From contig CAWHAL010000002.1 of NCBI GenBank assembly GCA_963827315.1, positions 310,001-374,000 on the forward strand: a stretch of DNA of 64,000 nucleotides, given 5' to 3'. A program made the translations under genes and the position numbers. Under the pieces are notes generated by a model. That model was given only the letters and a program-made list of their open reading frames with translations, did not search any database and was not told the origin of the DNA. Positions 47,899 through 56,595 of this stretch are shown here, one piece after another. The number at the start of each line of letters is the position of its first letter. Positions within the stretch are counted from its first letter, which is position 1. The stretch comes from CAVXEF01 sp963827315 (lineage in GTDB: Bacteria > Planctomycetota > Phycisphaerae > Sedimentisphaerales > Anaerobacaceae).

Positions 47899-47982
47899 CT
47901 ATTTCTTCTTCTTGCCCTTACTCTTCTTTGATTTCTTGACGCTCTTCTTCGTTGTTCCTCTGCATCCGCACGTACTGCACAT
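47899..47982 (-). CDS. 27-residue Cys/Lys-rich peptide
   Basis: ATG at 47980-47982, with GAAAGGAAACGAAA just upstream, encodes MCSTCGCRGTTKKSVKKSKK and a Lys-rich end to TAG 47899. The CxxCxC start and poly-Lys tail could bind metal and nucleic acid; no family is certain. Too short for routine gene finders. Confidence 0.45.
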   Translation of the reverse strand: MCSTCGCRGTTKKSVKKSKKSKGKKKK

Positions 47983-48188
47983 TTTCGTTTCCTTTCAAAT
48001 TTCGAATCGTTTTGTCGACAGCAATATCCTACCAAATCCCCCAGCCACCACACAAGTCATTTTTGGCTGGTGTTGTTGATTTTGAATAGTTATTGACCGT
48101 CTGCTTTATCTGGTGTACTGTACAACATTAAATTGCACAAGGCTGGTCTGGACAGGCAAGTTGTTGCGACTATTAACGAGGAAGAGCC

Positions 48189-48526
48189 GTGTCTATTTAC
48201 AATCTTGTCAGCTTTTGCGGTTTGTTTGTTTTGATGTTTTTAGCGTGGCTTTTTTCGACGAATCGCAGGCTGTTGAACATGCGTTGCATTTTTTGGGGAG
48301 TTGTTTTACAATTAGTGCTGGCATTTCTGGTATTTTATGCCCCCTACAGCACAAAGATATTTCTCTGGCTGAATGACCTTGTCGTCAAGGTTTTAAGCTC
48401 GGCCACAGCGGGGCAGAAGTTTCTTTTCGGTCTCTGCTGGCTGCGACTCTGGCGTGCCTTATGGTCGGTGCCGTTGCCGGTACATTTTACCACACCGGCA
48501 GCTTCGCTCTGCAGATGGGTCGTTGA
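48189..48526 (+). pseudogene. Nucleoside transporter NupC remnant with internal deletion
   Basis: The first frame (ATG 48189) gives the N-terminal membrane part of a concentrative nucleoside transporter: FCGLFVLMFLAWLFSTNRRL, then ALFLVFYAPYSTKIFLWLND-like text to AGQKFLFG at about residue 80. At about 48420-48436 another frame takes over with FRSLLAATLACLMVGAVAGT and stops at 48524-48526; this resembles the very last helix of NupC. About 300 central residues are missing. So the gene appears to have lost its middle by deletion and is not functional. Confidence 0.65.
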
Positions 48527-48602
48527 CGTATCAGGTGTAAATACGGTTAGCCCGGTTTGCTGTACGTGCATTTAGGCGGCGAAAGTGGCAGACTAAGAGA
48601 AT

Positions 48603-49670
48603 CTATTTTCCATCTGTGGGCCGGCGATAGAGGCCATTGCAGGGGAGGGTGATGATTTCACCGCTATTTGTTTTAATCTCAAGCTCATCACTGAAGTATG
48701 GTAAACGGTTTTTTTTCGGCGGTGCAGTTATCCGTACCGTAAGTTCAATGCTTTCGCCGCGAGGCTGTTGAGAAATGACCTCTGCGAACCCCTTTTTTGA
48801 GGAGATGGAGTCTATCTTGAATGGTTTGCCGTCGGTGTTCGTTATCAGAACCTGTCCTGTCTGGGATTCGCCCGGTTCGAGTCTGGTCAGCATCAGTCTG
48901 GCGGGCTGGGCCTGGAACTTTTGAATAGCCTCGTAGGGGATGCTCACAGAGGGCTGCTTAGGGTGCGTTAGTCCGATTTGAATTGACCCTGTCGGATGTT
49001 CCTTGAGCTTCTGCGTATCAACGTTTAATTTCAAGACAAATTCACTGGCTGATATATTTGGGTCGAACTCTACACTGATAGCGTTACCGGGTGAGGTAAG
49101 GCTTGTTATGGCAAAGGAGTTGCCATCTTTGCTTTTTAGGGTGATGTCCTGAGCGGCGGCGTTTTCCTTCCACATGAGAAGGCGGAGCTGCGGCGACGAA
49201 ACTTCAATGGGTGTAATTACCGTTGCTTTTATTGTCAACTTAACCTTCTGGTTTTCTGTATCATTGGTATTGACATAGATGTTTTTTTCTACGGAGCCAG
49301 GACTATTTTGTCCGCTGTAATCGATTTTTATGACGCCGTCTTCGCCGATCTGGTACTGTGTTTTGGCCAAGGTGGGAACGGCGCAACCGCAGGTCGATTC
49401 GATTTCGCTTATATTCAATAGTCCCGAGCCGATGTTTTTGAACCGAAATTCGCATTCGCCTTTTTGGCCGATACCCATTTCGCCGAAATCGTGAACTAAC
49501 TTTTCAAAGCTGATTTTGGGTTTTGGCAGGGTACTTTTTTCATTTGGCTCTGATGCTTCATTGGTTTCTACCGCAGTTGTTTGGAGTTGTTGGGGTGCCT
49601 CTTGTCCGGCCGCCCGGACCAATCCGACACTACATATCAGGGTGATAACTAAGAAGTAGCGACTCAGCAT
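48603..49670 (-). CDS. DUF1573 domain exoprotein
   Basis: 355 residues with a signal peptide (MLSRYFLVITLICSVGLVRA). The DUF1573 region (about 55-165) begins FEKLVHDFGEMGIGQKGECE and has the family core FKNIGSGLLNISEIESTCGC (two Cys) and IKIDYSGQNSPGSVEKNIYV; it is an Ig-like beta-sandwich found in periplasmic and surface proteins. The C-terminal half is further beta-rich (PARLMLTRLEPGESQTGQVL). Role unknown; typical of Planctomycetota and Bacteroidota genomes. Divergent from the pilin-like gene at 49963. Confidence 0.85.
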   Translation of the reverse strand: MLSRYFLVITLICSVGLVRAAGQEAPQQLQTTAVETNEASEPNEKSTLPKPKISFEKLVHDFGEMGIGQKGECEFRFKNIGSGLLNISEIESTCGCAVPTLAKTQYQIGEDGVIKIDYSGQNSPGSVEKNIYVNTNDTENQKVKLTIKATVITPIEVSSPQLRLLMWKENAAAQDITLKSKDGNSFAITSLTSPGNAISVEFDPNISASEFVLKLNVDTQKLKEHPTGSIQIGLTHPKQPSVSIPYEAIQKFQAQPARLMLTRLEPGESQTGQVLITNTDGKPFKIDSISSKKGFAEVISQQPRGESIELTVRITAPPKKNRLPYFSDELEIKTNSGEIITLPCNGLYRRPTDGK

Positions 49671-49962
49671 ATTGGTATTTCCTCACATATTCTGAATGTA
49701 TAATTTGCGTCCGGAGTCAATCATACAAAAAAACCACTTGGAAGCCAAGATGTTTTATTTGTGATTCGAGCAGGTCGTTTTGACAATCCGCGATGTGATG
49801 TTTGCGCGACATCCGCTGTTATCGCTGTTAGAGGGGGGTTTGCCTGATTTTTTTGCAATAAATTTGCCTTTCAAGCCGTCCTATATTGCAGTGCAGTATG
49901 GTATAATTATACCGACTTAGGAAGAGCTTTTAAGAGATGGGCCAGTTTGAGGGCAATAACCT
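49671..49962. other. Divergent intergenic region
   Basis: About 290 bp between the DUF1573 and prepilin genes. It has GGTATAATTATACC (49900-49913), a perfect palindrome containing TATAAT in both directions, but no well-placed -35. Nothing else is seen. Confidence 0.4.
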
Positions 49963-50544
49963 ATGTGCCGCCATTTACCGGAAATAGGGGTAAGGTTGTG
50001 TCGGGGGCGAGGGGCTTTTACGCTGATTGAGCTGCTTGTTGTCATTAGCGTTATCTCCCTGCTTATGGGGATACTGCTGCCTGTGATCAACAAGAGCCGT
50101 GCGATGGCTGTCAGTACCACCTGCCGGGCAAATCTTCGCTCAATAGGTGTGTGTTTGAGGACGTACCTCGACGACTACAGAGACATTATGCCTCCTGCCT
50201 GCGAGTACCCTTGGCTGATTACGGACCCGAATGCTGCCGGTTACAAACCCCCAATCACAAAATTTTTAGGCCCGCTGCTGCACGAGCCAGAGGTCTTTGT
50301 CTGCCGGGCGGACACCAAAGAAAAGTACTACCTGATGGGCGACGGCGGCACAAGCTACAAATACAGAGAACGACTCGGCGGAACAACGATAAGTACTTCG
50401 TTTCTTGCGCAACGCGGCATCAAGGAAAGAAACATAGACGTTATGAGCGATTTTGACCCCTTTCATGGAACAGCCGGTCGGCCGGGCGCGGAAAACTATT
50501 TGTATGCCGACTGGCACGTCGGCGATTTGAAAAACCAGGATTAA
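49963..50544 (+). CDS. Prepilin-like protein (type II secretion/DUF1559-type)
   Basis: 193 residues. The class III signal reads GAFTLIELLVVISVISLLMG (about 17-36) with a peptidase site after the Arg/Gly-rich leader. The C-terminal part has VFVCRADTKEKYYLMGDGGT and YLYADWHVGDLK, like the H-x9-DG end of planctomycete DUF1559 pseudopilins where DGHV is now DWHV. Probably a pilin or minor pseudopilin. It is followed 5 bp later by a membrane-anchored Arg/Gly-rich protein. Confidence 0.8.
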   Translation: MCRHLPEIGVRLCRGRGAFTLIELLVVISVISLLMGILLPVINKSRAMAVSTTCRANLRSIGVCLRTYLDDYRDIMPPACEYPWLITDPNAAGYKPPITKFLGPLLHEPEVFVCRADTKEKYYLMGDGGTSYKYRERLGGTTISTSFLAQRGIKERNIDVMSDFDPFHGTAGRPGAENYLYADWHVGDLKNQD

Positions 50545-50548
50545 AAAT

Positions 50549-51166
50549 ATGACAAAAAAAAGTAAAACAATTTTGACTGCAATCATCGTTCTGGCTGCTG
50601 GCGTGGCTGTTGCAGTCCCGATAGCCGTGCATTGGGCAGGCAAGCCCAATTTTTCAAAAATGAGCCCCCGGCAGATTCGAGAGTATTTTGACTCGAATGA
50701 GTTCCGTGACGCCAACGAACAGACAAGACGCGGGATTCGTGAACAGATGGGCGAGGTAATGCAGGCAAGGATGACCGCCCAGGTAAATGGGTATTTTGCA
50801 CTGCCCGAGGGAAACCAGCGCACGGTGTATTTGGACAAGATAATCGACGAAATGCAGGCCGGAAGGGCGGAGTTTCTCGCAAGAAGAGACCCTAATCGTC
50901 CACCTGATGGGAATGGCTTCGGGAGATTTGGCCCGCCTGATGCAAATGGCCGGCCGAGATTTGGCCAGAGAGGAGCAAATAGCAGACAGCGTCCACGGAT
51001 AAATCCTGAAAGGATGAGGGCGAGGTCGGAAAGGTTTAGCGCCGATACGAGGGTGAAAATGATTCAGTTCCGCCGAGCGATGTTTAATCGTATGCGGGAA
51101 CGCGGCATACAAGGCCCGATGATGGGACGACCAGGTGGTCCCGGCGGTGGCCCGCCGCCCGACTAA
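50549..51166 (+). CDS. Membrane-anchored, Arg/Gly/Pro-rich protein
   Basis: 205 residues. One membrane helix at about 7-27 (KTILTAIIVLAAGVAVAVPI), a helical middle (about 35-115) with REYFDSNEFRDANEQTRRGI and a low-complexity C-terminus rich in Pro, Gly, Arg and Met (FGRFGPPDANGRPRFGQRG; MMGRPGGPGGGPPPD). No family is recognised. It sits five bases after the prepilin-like gene, so the two are probably co-transcribed; convergent with the radical SAM gene next. Confidence 0.65.
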   Translation: MTKKSKTILTAIIVLAAGVAVAVPIAVHWAGKPNFSKMSPRQIREYFDSNEFRDANEQTRRGIREQMGEVMQARMTAQVNGYFALPEGNQRTVYLDKIIDEMQAGRAEFLARRDPNRPPDGNGFGRFGPPDANGRPRFGQRGANSRQRPRINPERMRARSERFSADTRVKMIQFRRAMFNRMRERGIQGPMMGRPGGPGGGPPPD

Positions 51167-51173
51167 CACCGCT

Positions 51174-52187
51174 TTACAGATAGCATTCGGCGGGGCCTAT
51201 CATGGATGTGTGAAGACCTTTTTCAAAGAAGAATCGGCGGATAGATGCGCATGAATGGCACTTTCCCGCGTAGCGTTCGGTCGGCTTATAACCCAACTCC
51301 ACCGCCTCATCCAATAATCCGACCGGTCCGAACCGAAACAATAAATCAATCACTCTGTCATTGGCCGGCTGCCAGTTCCGCCATATTTCATCTAACGGCT
51401 GTGCAGTGACACTGCCGACAATTATACCGCTGCAGGTTCCGCTGAAGACATTGCCGTATGGGTCTATATGAATACCTTTAGCGCCAAGAAAAGTCGATTT
51501 ACAATTGGCTGATGCGAATGCTTCTATAGGTTCGGATGCCACAAGCTCAGCCAATCTTCCGGCTGCTCGGCCAGTGAAACGGCAGGGATAGTCATTCATA
51601 GCCCTGATATATTGTTGCTTCAGTTCTTCGTTTGAAAGTTCTTTCATTTTGACAGGGTTTTCTAAATACTTTCTCCACCGGACTATCACACGAGCAGCCC
51701 CCAAGATATTTGATGCTATATCTGCTAACAGCCGAACGGGTTCTATATCAACATATTCCTGGTGAAATGGGTCGGTACTTATTTTGAGTCGCTGCATTCC
51801 TAATTGGTCGAGAGTTTCTAACCGCTGTCTTATTAAATTTTCATCGCAGGCCCAAAAGCCATTTGTTTCTATCGTATCGACTTCGCCGAGATTATGTTTT
51901 TTTGCCTGTAGCAGGATTTCCTTAAGATGGTCCCAGTAAAGGAAAGGCTCACCACCGGTAATATGTACTTTCGCGGCATCCCCCGCCAAAGTTTTCAACG
52001 ATTGCCAGGCGCTGATTGCGGTATCCACAGACATCAGGCTGTTTTGCTGAGGGCCGCAGTTGTAATAGCAGAATTCGCAACTGCAGTTGCATTTGTACGT
52101 AAGTAACAACCCCGCCGAGCGCCACAGTTTAAATTTTGGCTCATCTCGAGCAGCCTCTTTGTTGTAAATATTGTCAGATAGTCTCAT
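51174..52187 (-). CDS. Radical SAM protein with SPASM-like C-terminus
   Basis: 337 residues. The cluster motif is in LLLTYKCNCSCEFCYYNCG (CxxxCxxC as C32, C36, C39), with further radical SAM features VHITGGEPFLYW and TIETNGFWACDE. A C-terminal Cys group (FSGTCSGIIVG, AGKCHSCASIRRF) resembles a SPASM/twitch auxiliary cluster. Such proteins modify peptides or proteins; no obvious precursor peptide is adjacent. Its start overlaps the mnmG stop by four bases, so it ends the ppiC-acpS-mnmG operon. Family firm, substrate unknown. Confidence 0.85.
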   Translation of the reverse strand: MRLSDNIYNKEAARDEPKFKLWRSAGLLLTYKCNCSCEFCYYNCGPQQNSLMSVDTAISAWQSLKTLAGDAAKVHITGGEPFLYWDHLKEILLQAKKHNLGEVDTIETNGFWACDENLIRQRLETLDQLGMQRLKISTDPFHQEYVDIEPVRLLADIASNILGAARVIVRWRKYLENPVKMKELSNEELKQQYIRAMNDYPCRFTGRAAGRLAELVASEPIEAFASANCKSTFLGAKGIHIDPYGNVFSGTCSGIIVGSVTAQPLDEIWRNWQPANDRVIDLLFRFGPVGLLDEAVELGYKPTERYAGKCHSCASIRRFFFEKGLHTSMIGPAECYL

Positions 52188-54040
52188 CGGAACTTGCGTT
52201 TCGAGTTATTTGTACTGCTTATTGGCGTTCGAGAATACTTTTTCATGTGTACCTGTATCACGGTAATATCCGCAGGCGTTATGCCGCCTATTCGGCCTGC
52301 CTGGCCCAAAGTGCCGGGCCTGAAAGCGGACAGTTTCTCTTTTGCTTCGGCCCGAAGGTGCGTGATTTCATTATAGTCCAGCTCGGTTGGCAGATTCACC
52401 TTTTCTAAACTGCCCATACTCTTTACAAGTCGCTCCTGCTTCGTCAGGTAACCCTCGTATTTTGCGTCGACTACCACAGTCTCCAGTGTTTCGTCACGGA
52501 TGCCCATAGCACTGATATCGGGCCTGTCTTTAAGAGTCTCGGCAAGCGGATTCATTGGCTGTCGAAGTTGCTCCCACAAACTCAAGCCGTTCGAATGTGC
52601 GCTCTGGAGATAATTTTTGAGCTTATCAATGCAGGCCAGTTTTTTCTCAAATCGCTTCCACCGTTTTGCATCCGCGAGCCCGACCGATTTACCGATTTGC
52701 GTCAGTCTCCTGTCCGCGTTGTCAGCCCGCAGCGACAGGCGAAATTCCGCCCTGGAAGTGAACATTCGATAAGGCTCGTCAATATCCTTTGTCAGAAGGT
52801 CGTCAATCATAACTCCGATATAAGCCTGGTCTCTGCCGGGGACGATTGGCTCGTCGCCGGAGCATTTTCTGGCGGCGTTGATGCCGGCGATAATACCCTG
52901 GCCGGCGGCTTCTTCATATCCACTGGTGCCGTTAATCTGGCCAGCGAGGAAAAGCCCCGATATTTTTTTGGTTTCGAGGCTGCTTTTTAGCTGAATTGGC
53001 GGACAGTAATCGTACTCAATCGCGTAGGCGTAATGTACAATCCGTGCGTTCTCCGTCCCGGGCATCAGCTTGAGCATTTGCTCCTGAATATCCTCCGGAA
53101 CCGAGGTGCTGATGCCGTTGCAGTAAATGGTGGAAATTTTTTCCTCTTCAGGTTCGAGAAAAACCTGATGACGTTTCTTGTCCGCGAAGCGAATAATCTT
53201 ACTCTCAATGCTTGGACAATACCTTGGCCCTGTAGATTTTATTTGGCCGGTGTAAAGCGGAGCACGGTGCAGATTGTCTCTAAGCAGCTTGTGTATCTTT
53301 TCATTGGTATAAGTAATCCAGCACGGGATTTGTTGTTTAGCGATTGATTCATTTAAGAATGAGAACGGCTTTGGGTCATTGTCGCCGAGCTGAATTTCGA
53401 GCTTGTCAAAATTAACTGTTGACGCATCCAGTCTTGGCGGTGTGCCAGTCTTCAGCCGTTTAAGGACCAGCCCCACCTGCTCCAATGAACCTGAAAGCTT
53501 TTCACTGGCAGGTTCTCCGAGACGTCCCCCGCTGAACTGCTTTGCTCCAATATGCATTAACCCTCGAAGAAATGTCCCTGTTGTCACAATGACGGTCTGT
53601 GCACTATAGGCACTTCCATCTCTGCACCTGACGCCATAAACCCTTCCATTGTTGACGAGTATTTCCGTTGCCATTGCTTCCACGATGGTCAGGTTATTCT
53701 CCTGCTCGAGGGTCTCTCGCATATACTCTGCATACTTGTACTTGTCAGCCTGTGCTCGCGGCGATTGAACAGCGGGGCCTTTTGAGCGGTTTAGAATCCG
53801 AAATTGAATTCCCGTTGCATCTATGGCCAGGCCCATCAATCCACCCAAGGCATCAATTTCGCGTGCAATCTGTCCTTTGGCGATTCCCCCGATAGCCGGG
53901 TTGCAACTCATCGTGGCTATTTTACTTTTGTCGATGGTAATAAGGCAGGTTCTGGCGCCGATTTTTGCTGTAGCGTGTGCGGCTTCTACGCCGGCGTGGC
54001 CAGCGCCTATCACAATGCAGTCAAACTCATTTGCTTTCAT
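52184..54040 (-). CDS. mnmG: tRNA uridine 5-carboxymethylaminomethyl modification enzyme MnmG
   Basis: FAD-dependent partner of MnmE. 618 residues, as usual. The FAD-binding N-terminus reads FDCIVIGAGHAGVEAAHATA, with ATMSCNPAIGGIAKGQIARE soon after; the family signatures GLFLAGQINGTSGYEEAAGQ and RAEFRLSLRADNADRRLT are present; the C-terminal helical domain binds MnmE. In many bacteria mnmE and mnmG are adjacent; here they are 52 kb apart. The upstream end overlaps acpS. Confident. Confidence 0.97.
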   Translation of the reverse strand: MKANEFDCIVIGAGHAGVEAAHATAKIGARTCLITIDKSKIATMSCNPAIGGIAKGQIAREIDALGGLMGLAIDATGIQFRILNRSKGPAVQSPRAQADKYKYAEYMRETLEQENNLTIVEAMATEILVNNGRVYGVRCRDGSAYSAQTVIVTTGTFLRGLMHIGAKQFSGGRLGEPASEKLSGSLEQVGLVLKRLKTGTPPRLDASTVNFDKLEIQLGDNDPKPFSFLNESIAKQQIPCWITYTNEKIHKLLRDNLHRAPLYTGQIKSTGPRYCPSIESKIIRFADKKRHQVFLEPEEEKISTIYCNGISTSVPEDIQEQMLKLMPGTENARIVHYAYAIEYDYCPPIQLKSSLETKKISGLFLAGQINGTSGYEEAAGQGIIAGINAARKCSGDEPIVPGRDQAYIGVMIDDLLTKDIDEPYRMFTSRAEFRLSLRADNADRRLTQIGKSVGLADAKRWKRFEKKLACIDKLKNYLQSAHSNGLSLWEQLRQPMNPLAETLKDRPDISAMGIRDETLETVVVDAKYEGYLTKQERLVKSMGSLEKVNLPTELDYNEITHLRAEAKEKLSAFRPGTLGQAGRIGGITPADITVIQVHMKKYSRTPISSTNNSKRKFR

Positions 54041-54425
54041 AGGAATCCGTCAGCGCGACCGCTGAGGCAATTGCGAAGTTTGCCGTGTGTGTGATGCTTA
54101 CGCTTATGTGTTTGATTCCGAGTTTGTCGGAGATTTTTTTGACTTCGCCGCTGAGGTTGACTTGTGGCTGACCGGCGGGATTGTTTACTATTTCTATATC
54201 CGTCCAGGCGATTTTGCCGCGCCAGCCTGTGCCCATAAGTTTGAGGATGGCTTCTTTGGCAGCGAACCGGCCGGCAAGCTTTTCAATCCTGTTCTTATAG
54301 GCGTCAGCATAGGCCTGCTCAGATGCAGTGAATATCCTGTCTAAGAAGCGCCGGCCGTGCTGCTTGGCCATTTCTTCTATCCGCGGAAAATCAACAAGGT
54401 CTATGCCGTGCGCTACAATTTCCAT
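54027..54425 (-). CDS. acpS: Holo-[acyl carrier protein] synthase
   Basis: Transfers phosphopantetheine to ACP. 132 residues from ATG 54425; a longer frame begins at 54446. AcpS motifs are GIDLVDFPRIEEM (about 6-18, metal Asp) and ERIFT-like DRIFTASEQAYAD followed by AGRFAAKEAILKLMGTG (about 50-66). The end HISVSITHTANFAIASAVAL is also typical. It overlaps the mnmG start by 14 bases. Confident. Confidence 0.93.
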   Translation of the reverse strand: MEIVAHGIDLVDFPRIEEMAKQHGRRFLDRIFTASEQAYADAYKNRIEKLAGRFAAKEAILKLMGTGWRGKIAWTDIEIVNNPAGQPQVNLSGEVKKISDKLGIKHISVSITHTANFAIASAVALTDSYESK

Positions 54426-54458
54426 TAGAGCACCCGAATTGTTCAATAATCAATAATA

Positions 54459-55568
54459 CTATTTGCTCATCGCGTAGATTTTTCGCAGGCAGAAATTTAT
54501 AAACTCATCTTTGCTGCCTATCTGTGCCTGCTGTACCAGCTTAGCGCCGAATTTATCTGCGGCCTGTTTGCGGCAGTCGAAGTCTATCTTGGCCTCAAGT
54601 TGTTTTTGTACCTTTTCGAACGGTTCAACCGTTTTTTTCTGTTTGTCAATGAGCTTCATTATGAAGATATGTCCGTCGGCCTCGATTGGTCCTGCAATTT
54701 GGCCGGGCTGAATCTTTTCCGCCTCGATGGCGAGAATGTCATAGGGTTTTGCGAGCGACTCCGGCTGCACCGGCTTCCAGCGTCCGCCGGTTGATGCGTT
54801 ATACCCGTGCGAGTAGAGTTTGGCGACGTCGTTGAAATCTTCGCCGCGGTGCAGACGCTCCATCAATTTAGCCGCCAGGTCTCTGGCGATTTGCCCGGCG
54901 GTTTCGTTTGAGTCCGCGGATTTGAGCTTCGCCAGCTCTATATCTATAAGGGCAAATTCCAGCTTGGCCGGTACCGTGAAGGATTCGTCCTTCATATTAT
55001 TGTAGGTCTGCAGCAGCTCGCGGTAAGTGGCGGACCTTTCCTCCGGCAGTTTCGTCGACATGTAGTATTGGCTGAGGATAAATTTCTTTTGTTGTTCCTT
55101 GAAGCTTGTCCAGTTTAGGTCATCCTGCTTGAGGACGTGCTCGGCCTGTGCGTAATCGCCGCCGAAGCTGACGATGAATTTCTGCACTTCCGCATCGGCC
55201 AATTTTTCGAGGCGTTCATCAAGCCCTGCGCCGAGTTCTTTTTTGGCCTGCTGATAAAGCAGGATATTGGCTATTTTACCGACCACGAACTGCTCGACGT
55301 CATTCCGCACCTGTTTTTCGAATTGCTGATAGTCATTAGTCTGGGCGAGCGGTCCGAGGTACTCCAGCAGCGGATGAACTATCTCATCAGCCGTTAGTGA
55401 CTCATCGCCGACAGCCAGAACGAACCCTTCCGAACATTCTGGAAGACCTGTCGTTTGCGGCAGCGGAATGGCGGCCATCTGTTTCTTGGTAAACCTTGGT
55501 TTTTCAGCTTCGCCGCAGCCGACTATGACCGAAATCATCAGCGCCACCAGAGCGGTACATTTACGCAC
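54459..55568 (-). CDS. Periplasmic PpiC-type peptidyl-prolyl isomerase lipoprotein
   Basis: 369 residues. A lipoprotein signal ends VIVGC (Cys at about 18). A SurA/PrsA-like helical N-domain (GDESLTADEIVHPLLEYLGP) is followed by a parvulin domain: ARDLAAKLMERLHRGEDFND, TGGRWKPVQPESLA, IQPGQIAGPIEADGHIFIM, and LIDKQKKTVEPFEKVQKQ. Acts as a chaperone for exported proteins. First gene of the ppiC-acpS-mnmG-radical SAM operon on the minus strand. Family firm. Confidence 0.88.
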   Translation of the reverse strand: MRKCTALVALMISVIVGCGEAEKPRFTKKQMAAIPLPQTTGLPECSEGFVLAVGDESLTADEIVHPLLEYLGPLAQTNDYQQFEKQVRNDVEQFVVGKIANILLYQQAKKELGAGLDERLEKLADAEVQKFIVSFGGDYAQAEHVLKQDDLNWTSFKEQQKKFILSQYYMSTKLPEERSATYRELLQTYNNMKDESFTVPAKLEFALIDIELAKLKSADSNETAGQIARDLAAKLMERLHRGEDFNDVAKLYSHGYNASTGGRWKPVQPESLAKPYDILAIEAEKIQPGQIAGPIEADGHIFIMKLIDKQKKTVEPFEKVQKQLEAKIDFDCRKQAADKFGAKLVQQAQIGSKDEFINFCLRKIYAMSK

Positions 55569-55721
55569 AGCACCAATCTCCTGATTCCCGGATAATTATT
55601 AACCGCCGGTGATGAACGGCGCAACAGTATGCGTTGCTTTCTTGGGAGCCTGCTCAAAAATACCGGCTAATTACCGTACTAAAAATCAGAGGCATTTGCA
55701 AAGATTTTTGGGTAAAAATGG

Positions 55722-56363
55722 CTACTGGAGGTACTGGTTATGCGTTCTTTCGCGGCCTATTAATGTCTGCGGGCCGTGGCCGGGATAAACAACGGTTTCG
55801 TCCGGCAGCGTCAGGAGCTTTTGCTTTATGCTCTTTATTAGCTGGGCTGTGCTGCCGCCCGGCATATCTGTTCGGCCGATGGAATCAGCAAACAGCGTGT
55901 CGCCTACAAAGACGATTTGTTCTTTTCTTGAATACAGGCAGATGCCGCCCGGCGTATGGCCTGGTGTGTGAAACACCTCCAATCTTATGCCGGCCTGTTC
56001 GACGATGCTTCCTTCTTCGAGGGTGAAATCGGCCTTGGCGGCATCGGCGGCGGCAGGAGTTATGTCCGCGAGAAACGACAGGTTGCTCTGGTTGTCTGAG
56101 AGCATATTCGCGTCGCGTTTATGGACGTAAGCTTTTATGTGGGGGAACTTTTTGCGCAGTTGTGCCAATCCGCCGATATGGTCGATATGTCCGTGAGTGA
56201 GGATAGCAGCGAGTGGATTTAGTTTATGTTCGCGTAGAAAATCGACGAGTTTGCCGGCCTCAAGACCTGTGTCAATAATCAGGCAGTCGCCGGCCGATTC
56301 GCTTTCGCGAAGGATGTAGCAGTTGGTTTCGAACGAGCCCAGAACCAGGCAGTCGATTTTCAT
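55722..56363 (-). CDS. MBL-fold hydrolase, glyoxalase II-like
   Basis: 213 residues. Metal-binding THGHIDHIGG (about 56-65), FHTPGHTPGG (about 130), FVGDTLFADSIGRTDMPGG (about 153) and PGHGPQT (about 192) are the five metallo-beta-lactamase motifs in order. The wording GDTLFADSIGRTD is typical of hydroxyacylglutathione hydrolase-like enzymes. No membrane segment. Upstream on the minus strand of ppiC, 153 bp away. Natural substrate uncertain, since planctomycetes often lack glutathione. Confidence 0.88.
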   Translation of the reverse strand: MKIDCLVLGSFETNCYILRESESAGDCLIIDTGLEAGKLVDFLREHKLNPLAAILTHGHIDHIGGLAQLRKKFPHIKAYVHKRDANMLSDNQSNLSFLADITPAAADAAKADFTLEEGSIVEQAGIRLEVFHTPGHTPGGICLYSRKEQIVFVGDTLFADSIGRTDMPGGSTAQLIKSIKQKLLTLPDETVVYPGHGPQTLIGRERTHNQYLQ

Positions 56364-56595
56364 TTGGCATCTCCTCTGGAAGGACAGGCAGATTAGCAGA
56401 AATGCCGTCTGCGGTCAATACCTTTGTGCTTGACCGATAGTTTGTGGTCTGTTATTTTGTCGTGGCTGTTCGGCATTTGCCGGTGTGAGTGCGTATTTTG
56501 ATTAACAGTGCACCGTAAAATTGCCGATAGAATTGGGCGGTGTAAGTGCTGAACTAATACTATGATGCGTTAGTTTGTGTATCAGGACGGGGACT

